A stretch of 64,000 nucleotides of DNA from positions 109,006,501-109,070,500 of the forward strand of contig NC_134137.1 in assembly GCF_033958435.1 (NCBI RefSeq). Reading direction: 5' to 3'. The notes under the pieces were generated by a model that was given only the letters and a program-made list of their open reading frames with translations, made no database searches and was not told the origin of the DNA. The number at the start of each line of letters is the position of its first letter. Position 1 is the first letter of the stretch. Below are positions 58,201-64,000 of this stretch, piece by piece. The position numbers were made by a program, and so were the translations under genes. The stretch is from Carettochelys insculpta (taxonomy: Eukaryota > Chordata > Testudines > Carettochelyidae).

Positions 58201-61200
58201 CTGGAGCTCTTCATTTAAGTCACTTTATTTTCATCTTTTCAAATTTTGAACTAAAGTATTCAAAGTTTGCACATGCTGAGAAGCTGACAATATTGTCACT
58301 ATAATTTCAGTATCCATGTTAGATTGTGCTTTCACCAGGCCAGCACTGTATAAGAGATGCTGTACTGCAAAGTATTAATCATGTAGAATATGAAAAAGCT
58401 AAATAAAAAGTGAGCACAAGCAACTTACTTTAGCATTAAGAGGACATACAGACAGAGCACTCTTGAAGAGTTGTTCTTCAGACCTCCACTGGTTACTGCG
58501 GATAACACAGCGCAGCAAGTTGATCAACAGGATCCCTAGAATAGCAGCAGCAAGCATTTTCTTGAAGAAAGGAAATACAAGTTAATAATCATTGTTTTAA
58601 GGTTCTTCCGCTAGCCTTGGGTATCAGTTTTTACTGACTGTTAGTACCTTTTTCTTATCTTGTTTGCTCAACAGACCAAACCCATACGTTAGTAGCATAC
58701 AATAGCCAATACTGGGGAGGTAGAGGACTCTCTCTGCAACAACAAATCCGACTCGGAAGAACAGGTTACTTGCAGGAAGAAAAGGGATAATAAGAAATCC
58801 CAGTCCGAGTGTAAGAATTCTGGAAATAAGAAACAGACTCACAAGTTAGGAACAAAAATCAGAAGAAAAAGTGCTTCTGTTAATAAATAAAAACTGATCA
58901 CCAGACATGGCAAGCTATTACAATGACTTACCTATTCATGGCTATCTCCCATTGAATTTCAATGGGATTAAGGTACCTAACTCTCCTGGGCTTCTTTGAA
59001 AATCCAGCCGCACTTCCCACAAAATTAAACTGGAGTCAAGCACATGGATTCCAGGACGCAAAATGACCCTAAAACTGGAAATCATTAATTCTGTTCTCCC
59101 TGAACCAAATATACTGGCCATAAAACCCCCTGATTACAGCTATCTACAAATACTTCAAATTAGCAAGTAGCCAACTTCAATAAAATATTTGAGTGTTTAT
59201 TTAAAAAGCCACCTCAAAGATGCATCATAAATTAGTTAAGGAAGGAACCATACTTGAAATAACCCTTTTTATTGTCAGTGGAAGACCTATCAAATACGCT
59301 AAGTATTCATGTCAGAAAGCTGTCCTATTCATCATAAGAGAGAGCCACCTAAGTATCTATACATAAACATTTAAAATAATTTACACTAATTTTTAATACA
59401 ACTCTGAGAACTTGAAACTGAAGTCGGGTATCCCCTACTCCCAATGTGCTAGGCCTTTCGTCAATTTTCAATATTCTTTTGTTAGTTCAGATGTGAAAAC
59501 GAATGCTGGCCAACTGGCTCTCTGTGTTCCTGCCCCACCCTGGAGCAGGGAATGGAGGCAGACACACGGGCTGCAATTGGCCTTCCCTTCTCTTCCCTTC
59601 CAGGAGGAGGTAAGGGAGTGGCTTGGCTTTAACGCGGTCTAAACCTCACCCATGTAATCCAGCTGCCATTGGATGACCGGATCAGGGAAAATCCACTGGC
59701 TTGCTTCCAGCTGCAGAGACATTGTGATATAGATGATGTTCCTGCCCACTGCTGGCCTGTAGTCATTTTGGCTTTGTTCCGGTCCCACCCTTAGCCCCTC
59801 CTGTTACACTGGATCCCAAGCAGGATATGCTGATGACCAAATTTTGTTCAGGGTTTGGACGGATTCCCCTCTTCTCCATGGCAGAAGACTGTGGGGTTTT
59901 TTTTTTTTAACCTTCCATCAAATATTCAAGCTACCTGATTTTGGGATTTATAGTAGGTATGTTGCAAATTTGGCTAGTCCCAGTGTAATGTGCCCTTGAG
60001 GGAGAAAAGGGAGTTAAGAAAATGTCCTGTATTATGTGCATGTAACTCAATGGGTTTCTTGGGCCCAGGCCTCAAGCACCACTTTGAATGGTAAAGGGGT
60101 CCCTGTCTCATGCAGCCTGGGCTCCCTTCATCTCTCCTACTTCCTGTGTGATGAGGGGACTGGGCTGAGACCTTAACAGGGGACTGCCCCCATAGCCACC
60201 TTGAGATTTGCAGAACTTGGGCCACTGGCACATAAGTAAATCCCACAGTGGAACAAGCTACCAGGGCATTGGGGAATGGGTTCCTTAATAGTTTTTAAAT
60301 ATTTCAGCTGCTGCATTTAACCATATTCTGCTGTGCAAGTCTCACTGCTTCTGTCTCTACATTAACAAGAGAGTACTGACTTAGTAATCACTTAAATTGT
60401 ACAAACTGGTAAAAGCACTGGGGAAAGGGAAGCATATAACAGATTATCCTTTTAGAGGGAAAAAGAGGCACTGCCAAAAATTAAAACAATTTGAACAATA
60501 GATGGCATTGGGATTACATTGTTTATATAATTTTAAAGCGCTGGCAAATTGATCAGTTAAGGAAATATAAAAGTGCAACCTAAACATATGAGAGATGTTA
60601 AACTATTTTATTATATGAAAGGCTTCTATTTACAGAAGCTTTTAGTTTGATTTTTTTTTTTATAAAGTATTGTTTTTCCTCAATTATTTTCTGAATAACC
60701 CGTCATCGATAAAAAAACAAGTAATCTCTCTGGGATTGCATTTTATTTTTAATCAATGGCCAGAATGATTACATCTTTTCAAAGAAGTCCCCTTTTTTAT
60801 TATTACAAGAAGAAAACAGAATCACAAAAATAGGGGCACAACACATCAATTACTCTCTGCTCTGACCACAAATTACTTTTTACCACCTACAGTGCTAAGG
60901 ATCTCAAAAAGCCATTTCAGGAGGAAAATAAAGCAGCCATCCATACCCCTTTCTACAAGTTTGCTTCCCAGTAGTCAATGCTCAAATTGGGATGAAACTG
61001 TAATAACAGCTATAAATATTTATTTGAAATACATTTGCTACATATTGGTTCCACTGAATTGTTAAAATGATTAGTACTGGATTTAACACAATAATACTGT
61101 ATTTAACCTAGTGTGGAATTTAAAATTCAGCACTGTCTCTTACCTTCTCTTATGGCTGTCTTCTGAGCACAGAGCTTGGCATATCAGGCCAATTAGGCAG

Positions 61201-62862
61201 AACCAAAGTGCTGGTAGTGCAATTATTCTCCAGTCACTGACTGATTTAATAAGGGGTATGCAGCCCATTGACCAATCAAAACACAGCCACCAGGGACACA
61301 GCAGCAACCATGCATTCAGCGAATAGTAGTAATTATAGTTTATAGCCTGTCAGTCAAAGGAAAACATTTATTTGATACTAAACTTTCGGAAAAAAAAATC
61401 CAACTTCAGCCATCTTTGTTTTCCTTCTCCTCTGCTCCCCACAATGTATCTTCTAAAATACTAAACGTCCTAACTTAAATGCTGCATGAGTTTAATGAAG
61501 TATAGGTCCATTACTTTTGCATTTTTAAAAATAAGTTCTTTTTCATCAAAATGATTTCCATGCTTCTCCTATTCAGGATGGGAGATCCAATTGCACGGAG
61601 CCTTCTAAGTATGTGGATCTGGATGTCACAATCTCCCAAAATACGAGAAAGTGCAAAAAAAAAAAAAAAAAAAAGCCCAACTTCATTATCAGGTATGCCA
61701 ACACTGAAATAAAAGACCAACAGCTTCTGACTTGGGGTCCATCTGCAGGGCTATAAAACTGCAGTGCAGATGTTGGAGCTCAGGCTGGAGCTCTGGCTCT
61801 GAGACCCACAGGTAGAGAGAGTCCCAGAGCCCAGGTTCCAGCAAAGTCCAAACATCTTCACTTCAGCTTTATAGTCCATAGTCCAAGCCTACTGACCTGG
61901 GCCAGACAGGGATCTCTTACTGCAACGTACCCACTGTAGGCAAAGGCACAACAAACAAAACACACAAGCAAAAACATAACCAGCCAAAAACATGGTGTTA
62001 TTTAATTAAAAGTGAAGAAAAAACACAGGACCAATGTTCAATGTTTCTTAAGAGAATAGACAGCAAAAAGATTATATTTCTTTCTTTATAATAAATAGTT
62101 GTCGTCTTAAAGCAAGTAGATACTGAAATAGATAATTTGGTTTTATGGCAGTAAAACATATTCCCCCTTCGATATTTAGAATGCATGAATACTGTTTTCT
62201 GTCAGGGTATTTCAGTATCTACTTGCTTTAGGACAACAATATTTATTATAAAGAAAGAAAAAGAAAGAAGCTCTTCGGCAGGAGGACTGCACTTTCTGAT
62301 TCTTTGTACACAACCTGGTATATTGTGGGGGATTTGGGAAACAAATAACCAAGAAAAAATATAATAAAGGCTGAGAACTCCCTTCTCAATGGTTTTATTT
62401 TGCAGTCTTAACTGACTAATTTGACAAGACAGACTTATTGCAAACAAAGATTATATTCCCATGAACATATTAAAAAAAAAGGAGGAAAATGCACAGTATA
62501 TTAAAATAAAACCACACAAGATTTACTGAAAAACAACCTTCCCTAAAGAAAATAATCACATGAGCAAAAAAGACAGCTACTCATCACATAATCCACAAAT
62601 AAAAGAAAAACTCATTTAGAAGTGCTGAAATAAAACTTAACTTTCCTTTTAAAGACCCAGTTTTTTGAACTTGCAGAGGTATGAAAGGTTTGCGACTTAC
62701 CCTCACAAACAAGTTGTCTGCAAATGAAGCTGGATTATCTACCTCAGTAAAAGCAGGTGGTCCTGTGCCCATAATTCTCCAGCGCATGCAGAGCATTGTG
62801 GCCCCTCCCAAGAACAGAAAAGTTATCCTAAAGAGGAGTCCCTTCCGAAACAACCCACCAGT
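37052..62862 (-). CDS. TMTC4: TMTC4, partial (C-terminal 482 residues, 11 exons)
   Basis: Transmembrane and TPR repeat-containing protein 4, an ER membrane protein of the TMTC family that transfers O-linked mannose to cadherin-type substrates (family knowledge). Eleven exons join as 62862-62701, 61346-61144, 58819-58648, 58560-58429, 52110-52031, 47871-47764, 47667-47526, 46707-46593, 45238-45126, 37801-37732 and 37203-37052. The total is 1449 nt, exactly 483 codons with the TGA stop, and every border is GT-AG with matching phase. Residues 1-200 of this piece hold about six hydrophobic membrane segments, including the conserved TMTC (DUF1736) stretch with [11 protein letters not shown] and [15 protein letters not shown]. 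Residues 212-470 form about seven TPR units. Ungapped similarity to mammalian TMTC4 as I recall it (for example [18 protein letters not shown]) separates it from TMTC1-3. The N-terminal exons lie beyond the right end. Paralogue choice is confident; exact exon edges are read by eye. Confidence 0.95.
37204..37731 (-). other. TMTC4 intron J-K
   Basis: 528 bp, contains a T-run near 37310-37335 but no recognisable repeat or gene. Confidence 0.6.
37732..37801 (-). CDS. TMTC4: TMTC4 exon J
   Basis: 70 nt: 23 codons plus one base. Acceptor aaactacacag, donor TTGG|GTAAGA. It encodes [20 protein letters not shown], completing one TPR and starting the last. Confidence 0.95.
37963..37987. repeat. (AC)n microsatellite
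   Basis: About twelve uninterrupted AC units in the large TMTC4 intron I-J. Confidence 0.95.
38149..38753. mobile_element. Tc1/mariner-type non-autonomous element
   Basis: Ends CAGGTTGTACC and GGTGCAACCTG are inverted and flanked by TA on both sides (38147-38148 and 38754-38755), the mariner-superfamily target duplication. The interior is GC-rich. Open frames of over 200 codons inside it on both strands are compositional, with no transposase motif. Confidence 0.7.
39086..39463. mobile_element. Diverged MITE, Harbinger-like
   Basis: Starts ggctaagtgtacacaccagt and ends tattgacataacatacc, a mutated form of the gtctacac terminus. The interior is rich in ctattttgaaat-type inverted words like those of the Harbinger ends. 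Confidence 0.5.
39799..40205. mobile_element. Harbinger-like MITE
   Basis: Inverted ends ggctatgtctaaactacagg and agcttagacatagacc with internal ttttgtc/gacaaa words. About 407 bp, non-coding. A short A-run lies at about 39973-39985. Confidence 0.6.
40573..41245. mobile_element. Non-autonomous hAT element with target duplication
   Basis: Starts CAGGGATGGGAAAC and ends GTTCCCCACCCCT. Flanks acctagat and ccctagac match at 6 of 8 bases in the hAT target pattern. The GC-rich interior includes a G-run near 40722-40732. Confidence 0.7.
41246..42214 (-). other. TMTC4 intron I-J segment, nothing recognised
   Basis: No supportable repeat or gene. Confidence 0.3.
42215..42501. mobile_element. hAT MITE
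   Basis: Ends cagtgttacctctaactttt and actaaagggaacattg are inverted partners of the CAGTGTTCCCTCTAA type. Same broad family as 27471-27630. Target duplication not clear. Confidence 0.55.
42502..43750 (-). other. TMTC4 intron I-J segment, nothing recognised
   Basis: Pyrimidine-rich stretch about 42700-43250. No gene and no repeat that I can name. Confidence 0.3.
43757..43840 (-). mobile_element. Penelope-type tail fragment
   Basis: gtagcactttaaagactagc, gctttcgtgggacagaccca and cttcttcagacc read as the outer tail of Penelope-like copies in this window. Single arm. Confidence 0.55.
44264..44308 (+). repeat. 45-bp direct repeat, copy 1
   Basis: Nearly identical (about 43 of 45 bases) to 44769-44813. 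Begins gatcagaataattaatcaag and ends in a hAT-like ctggggcagtcaat. Confidence 0.85.
44570..44665 (-). mobile_element. MIR-like CORE-SINE
   Basis: Contains gctattttacatttgagaaa, ctgaggcacggagcaatgaa and tttgcccagtgtcacataag. Read on the minus strand these match the conserved MIR core. An ancient repeat shared across amniotes. Confidence 0.75.
44769..44813 (+). repeat. 45-bp direct repeat, copy 2
   Basis: Second copy. It overlaps the outer end of the hAT-like element at 44800-45115. Confidence 0.85.
44800..45115. mobile_element. hAT-like element abutting TMTC4 exon I
   Basis: Ends ctggggcagtcaatgg and catgttggatgcttctcacccctg; on the minus strand it starts CAGGGGTGAGAAGC. Flanking 8-mers (cactatac and ctttacat) match weakly. 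Its right end lies 10 bp inside the intron after exon I. Confidence 0.5.
45126..45238 (-). CDS. TMTC4: TMTC4 exon I
   Basis: 113 nt: two bases, then 37 codons. Acceptor gcactcccag, donor AAG|GTATGT. It encodes [20 protein letters not shown] and the next TPR half. A hAT-like terminus lies only 10 bp into the downstream intron. Confidence 0.95.
45239..46592 (-). other. TMTC4 intron H-I
   Basis: 1354 bp. A short (AC)n run lies near 45769-45783; nothing else recognised. Confidence 0.6.
46593..46707 (-). CDS. TMTC4: TMTC4 exon H
   Basis: 115 nt: 38 codons plus one base. Acceptor gttactttcag, donor ACAG|GTACAG. It encodes [20 protein letters not shown] and then [15 protein letters not shown], the fourth and fifth TPR units of this segment. 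Confidence 0.95.
46708..47525 (-). other. TMTC4 intron G-H
   Basis: 818 bp, AT-rich with T-runs. No repeat or gene recognised. Confidence 0.6.
47526..47667 (-). CDS. TMTC4: TMTC4 exon G
   Basis: 142 nt: one base, then 47 codons. Acceptor aatttacctag, donor TTG|GTAAGT. It encodes the TPR unit beginning [20 protein letters not shown] and the start of the next ([11 protein letters not shown]). The intron separating it from exon F is 96 bp and stop-free (see findings). Confidence 0.94.
47668..47763 (-). other. TMTC4 intron F-G, 96 bp, stop-free
   Basis: Starts GTACGTTAAA and ends AATTTACCTAG. Its length is 32 codons exactly and it has no stop in the reading frame, so unspliced RNA would encode a 32-residue insert between two TPR units. 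Confidence 0.9.
47764..47871 (-). CDS. TMTC4: TMTC4 exon F
   Basis: 108 nt: one base, 35 codons, two bases. Acceptor cttattttctag, donor ACA|GTACGT. It encodes the TPR unit [20 protein letters not shown] and following residues. A Harbinger element ends at 47901, so only 29 bp of non-transposon intron precede this exon. They include a branch-site-like gagTAAC and a short pyrimidine tract. Confidence 0.93.
48183..49852 (+). pseudogene. Harbinger accessory-protein relic, copy 2
   Basis: Broken frames 48183-48599, 48916-49320 and 49346-49852. The last starts [20 protein letters not shown] then ADSLETLTQ, clearly homologous to the segment ending at 16706 in copy 1. Pro-rich linkers. No intact DNA-binding domain visible. 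Confidence 0.5.
50021..50222 (+). mobile_element. tRNA-derived SINE nested in Harbinger
   Basis: Begins ggagggatagctctgtggcc, has gctcaatccttgaggggggc, an A-run and the tail gatgacctcctgaggtccct. The same SINE family as at 11.5 and 28.3 kb. It must be younger than the Harbinger copy it sits in. Confidence 0.85.
50290..51460 (-). pseudogene. Harbinger (HARBI1-like) transposase relic, copy 2
   Basis: The minus-strand frame 51460-51002 has [20 protein letters not shown] then [20 protein letters not shown] and [13 protein letters not shown], the helix-turn-helix N-terminal part. Frame 50913-50605 has [20 protein letters not shown] with the first catalytic Asp, then [21 protein letters not shown] further frame gives [12 protein letters not shown] (second Asp) and [11 protein letters not shown] (last Glu). 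All three acidic residues survive, but stops and frame changes break the gene. Confidence 0.75.
52031..52110 (-). CDS. TMTC4: TMTC4 exon E
   Basis: 80 nt: 26 codons plus AG. Acceptor gtattttcag, donor AAG|GTATTT. It encodes the TPR unit [20 protein letters not shown] and following residues. Confidence 0.94.
52111..54501 (-). other. TMTC4 intron D-E, left part
   Basis: No gene or repeat recognised in about 2.4 kb. Confidence 0.3.
54502..54622. mobile_element. Half of a palindromic MITE
   Basis: ggctgtgtctacatgtgcct, atgcaaatgagatgcagatt and acctcatttgcatattcttt match one arm of the palindrome at 26692-27103. The other arm is missing. Confidence 0.7.
55252..55440. mobile_element. Head-to-head Penelope-type tails
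   Basis: gtggcaccttatcaactaac to cacttcgtcagatg is followed at once by its inverse, gtctttgcccacaaaagctt to ggttagtctaaaaggtgaca. No coding sequence between the arms (axis about 55330). Confidence 0.7.
55441..58428 (-). other. TMTC4 intron D-E, right part
   Basis: About 3 kb without recognisable gene or repeat. The 139-codon minus-strand frame at 57616-58035 has no family features and no splice support. Confidence 0.3.
58429..58560 (-). CDS. TMTC4: TMTC4 exon D
   Basis: 44 codons, phase 0 at both ends. Acceptor ctttcttcaag, donor AAA|GTAAGT. It encodes the last membrane segment ([19 protein letters not shown]) and the start of the TPR array ([18 protein letters not shown]). The intron to exon C is only 87 bp and has an in-frame TGA at its eighth codon, so it cannot be read through. 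Confidence 0.95.
58648..58819 (-). CDS. TMTC4: TMTC4 exon C
   Basis: 172 nt: one base finishing Arg, then 57 codons. Acceptor cttatttccag, donor AAG|GTACTA. It encodes two hydrophobic stretches around [20 protein letters not shown], the best-conserved part of the TMTC family, and ends in a basic SKQDKKK loop. Confidence 0.95.
58820..61143 (-). other. TMTC4 intron B-C
   Basis: 2324 bp. A weak CR1-like phrase (ggaacaagctaccagggcat) lies near 60252. Otherwise nothing recognised. Confidence 0.4.
61144..61346 (-). CDS. TMTC4: TMTC4 exon B
   Basis: 203 nt: 67 codons plus two bases (AG) that complete an Arg codon with the next exon. Acceptor ttgactgacag, donor AAG|GTAAGA. It encodes [20 protein letters not shown] and then a second hydrophobic helix ending near CQALCSED, typical of the luminal/membrane core of TMTC proteins. 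Confidence 0.95.
61655..61674. repeat. A20 homopolymer
   Basis: An uninterrupted run of about 20 A in TMTC4 intron A-B. Confidence 0.9.
62076..62448. repeat. Duplicated block, copy A (inverted plus direct)
   Basis: 62076-62214 is the reverse complement of about 62931-63063. 62211-62448 is a direct repeat of about 63013-63249, roughly 95% identical. The two parts of copy A therefore also form a hairpin with each other around catctacttgcttta-type sequence. Confidence 0.85.
62701..62862 (-). CDS. TMTC4: TMTC4 exon A (first in window)
   Basis: 54 codons, starting and ending in phase 0. Acceptor ctcctgtag, donor AGG|GTAAGT. It encodes one hydrophobic segment and the conserved [20 protein letters not shown] motif of the TMTC domain. 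The exon lies between two copies of a duplicated, partly inverted intronic block (62076-62448 and 62931-63249). Confidence 0.93.
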
Positions 62863-62930
62863 CTACAGGAGAAAACAAAAACAGGACAAAATTTAACACC
62901 TTCTGATCTTGTTCTCACCCACTTAAAACA

Positions 62931-63249
62931 GAAATACCCTGACAGAAAACAGTATTCGTGCATTCTAAATATTGAAGGGAATATGTTTTACAGCCATAGA
63001 ACCAAATTATCTATTTCAGTATCTACTTGCTTTAAGACAACAATATTTATTATAAAGAAAGAAAAAGAAAGAAGCTCTTCAGCAGGAGGACTGCACTTTG
63101 ATTCTTTGTACACAATCTGGTATATTGTGGGGGATTTGGGAAACAAACCACCAAGAAAAAATATAATAAAGGCTGAGAACTCCCTTGTCAATGGTTTTAT
63201 TTTGCAGTCTTAACTGACTAATTTGACAAGACAGACTTATTGCAAACAA
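62931..63249. repeat. Duplicated block, copy B
   Basis: About 319 bp, apparently continuous, of which copy A holds an inverted left part and a direct right part. Lies just upstream (minus-strand sense) of TMTC4 exon A. No transposon hallmarks seen. Confidence 0.85.
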
Positions 63250-64000
63250 AATTTTGCTGATGAATGAATTACGAAGAATTTTTTCTTTAAAGAGCATCTC
63301 TATCAATCTCTGGAAGTTTAAACTATTTTTCAAGGTCAGTTTCTGTCCAGGGATTTAAGGAACAGATGTAAATATGCAGAGAGTGTGGTGAAAAGATCAA
63401 TACACTGAGAATAAACATGCAATGTACAGTGAGCATTTAATTTTAAAAGCATCTGAATTAAATACAACTGAAATATTTCACTGAGTGTTCTGTTTTAAAC
63501 AGATGTTTTACAATATTGTTCCAAAACAAGTGGGTTTTTTTTTTCATTTAAATCTATACAGTGTAAAATTATGTGAGTTAATACATGAGAGATGCACAGT
63601 GAAAAATTACAGATGAGGAAACTGATATAATTTTTAAAAGTGTGACTAAACTGAAGTGACTCAGGAACTTGGCTTTTACCATAAAGCATACCATTGCAGC
63701 GTATATAAGATTTATTATGGGGAAACAAGGCAAGATTTCCATCCTTAAGACTGCCTCTAATGTTCCAGTACGATTTTGTTTCCAGTTCACTCACCATTAC
63801 ATACAGGGTATGGAATTTTTTGTTTTATGGAAATCATCATGGTGGAGAAAAAAAATTTAATAAACACAAGTTACAAGAAAAAAGTTAGGTTCAGGGCAGG
63901 AGGGGAGAAACTGTTAGAAACCTGAAACTATATTTATACAAAGATTCAAATTTCCATACACAGGTCAGAATGATTTTTGGAGATGAGAGAAGTTATAATT
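63250..64000 (-). other. TMTC4 upstream intron (partial)
   Basis: No exon that I can support. A weak exon-like segment near 63269-63312 is discussed under rejected items. Confidence 0.4.

Noticed and set aside
63269..63312. Possible upstream TMTC4 exon on the minus strand (reads RLIEMLFKEKILRN, similar in pattern to the residues expected before exon A)
   Set aside because: The frame and residue pattern are suggestive, but there is no usable donor after the last codon, the acceptor is weak, and it adjoins the duplicated block. Alignment with another turtle TMTC4 would decide.
63675..63800. Open minus-strand segment followed by a good donor-like ATG|GTGAGT near 63795
   Set aside because: Neither translation resembles the TMTC4 region expected upstream, and no acceptor was found.
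1..64000. CRISPR arrays, rRNA genes, bacterial operons, prophage
   Set aside because: No regularly spaced repeats with unique spacers, no rRNA sequence, and an intron-bearing vertebrate gene with eukaryotic transposons throughout.

Overview
The window looks like vertebrate nuclear DNA. Its one clear host gene is the 3' part of a vertebrate TMTC4 gene on the minus strand (coding exons from 62862 down to the stop at 37052). The background is full of CR1 LINE tails, tRNA-derived SINEs, an old MIR-like repeat, hAT, Harbinger and Tigger/mariner DNA transposons, Penelope-like and other retroelements. That mix, with few signs of mammalian L1/Alu and far more DNA transposons than a bird genome carries, suggests a non-avian reptile, most likely a turtle. 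This assignment is inference, not proof.

Layout. About 0.4-1.5 kb holds a DIRS-like retroelement fragment. 2.0-5.4 kb looks like one hAT-type element carrying other repeats. 5.6-9.1 kb is a nearly full-length but broken LINE with endonuclease, reverse transcriptase and C-terminal region. 10.3-11.4 kb is a head-to-head pair of Penelope-like fragments with a recognisable GIY-YIG domain. 11.4-27.6 kb is a patchwork of SINE, Harbinger (15.25-18.83 kb), CR1, hAT elements and a 412-bp palindromic MITE. 28.6-29.5 kb is a CpG-rich, CCAAT/CRE-bearing promoter-like island, with a possible minus-strand untranslated exon at 27861-27962. By known vertebrate gene order (TMTC4 next to GGACT) this could be the 5' end of GGACT, but no GGACT coding sequence lies in the window. 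30.8-36 kb holds a deleted Harbinger copy, a Tigger transposase relic, a second LINE relic and a TIR element with GC-rich inner repeats.

37.05-62.86 kb is TMTC4. Eleven coding exons, all with GT-AG borders and matching phases, give 482 residues plus stop: the end of the multi-membrane TMTC domain followed by about seven TPR repeats. The first part of the gene lies beyond the right edge. TMTC proteins are ER membrane O-mannosyltransferases acting on cadherins. The introns contain a second full Harbinger copy (47.90-51.86 kb) that ends only 29 bp from an exon, a hAT-like element that ends 10 bp inside another intron, and an inverted-plus-direct duplication flanking the exon at 62.7-62.86 kb.

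I found no new multi-gene system. The most interesting points are a 96-bp stop-free, frame-keeping intron in the TPR region of TMTC4, transposons crowding its splice sites, two hAT elements sharing one target site (three copies of the 8-bp target), and repeated head-to-head Penelope tails.
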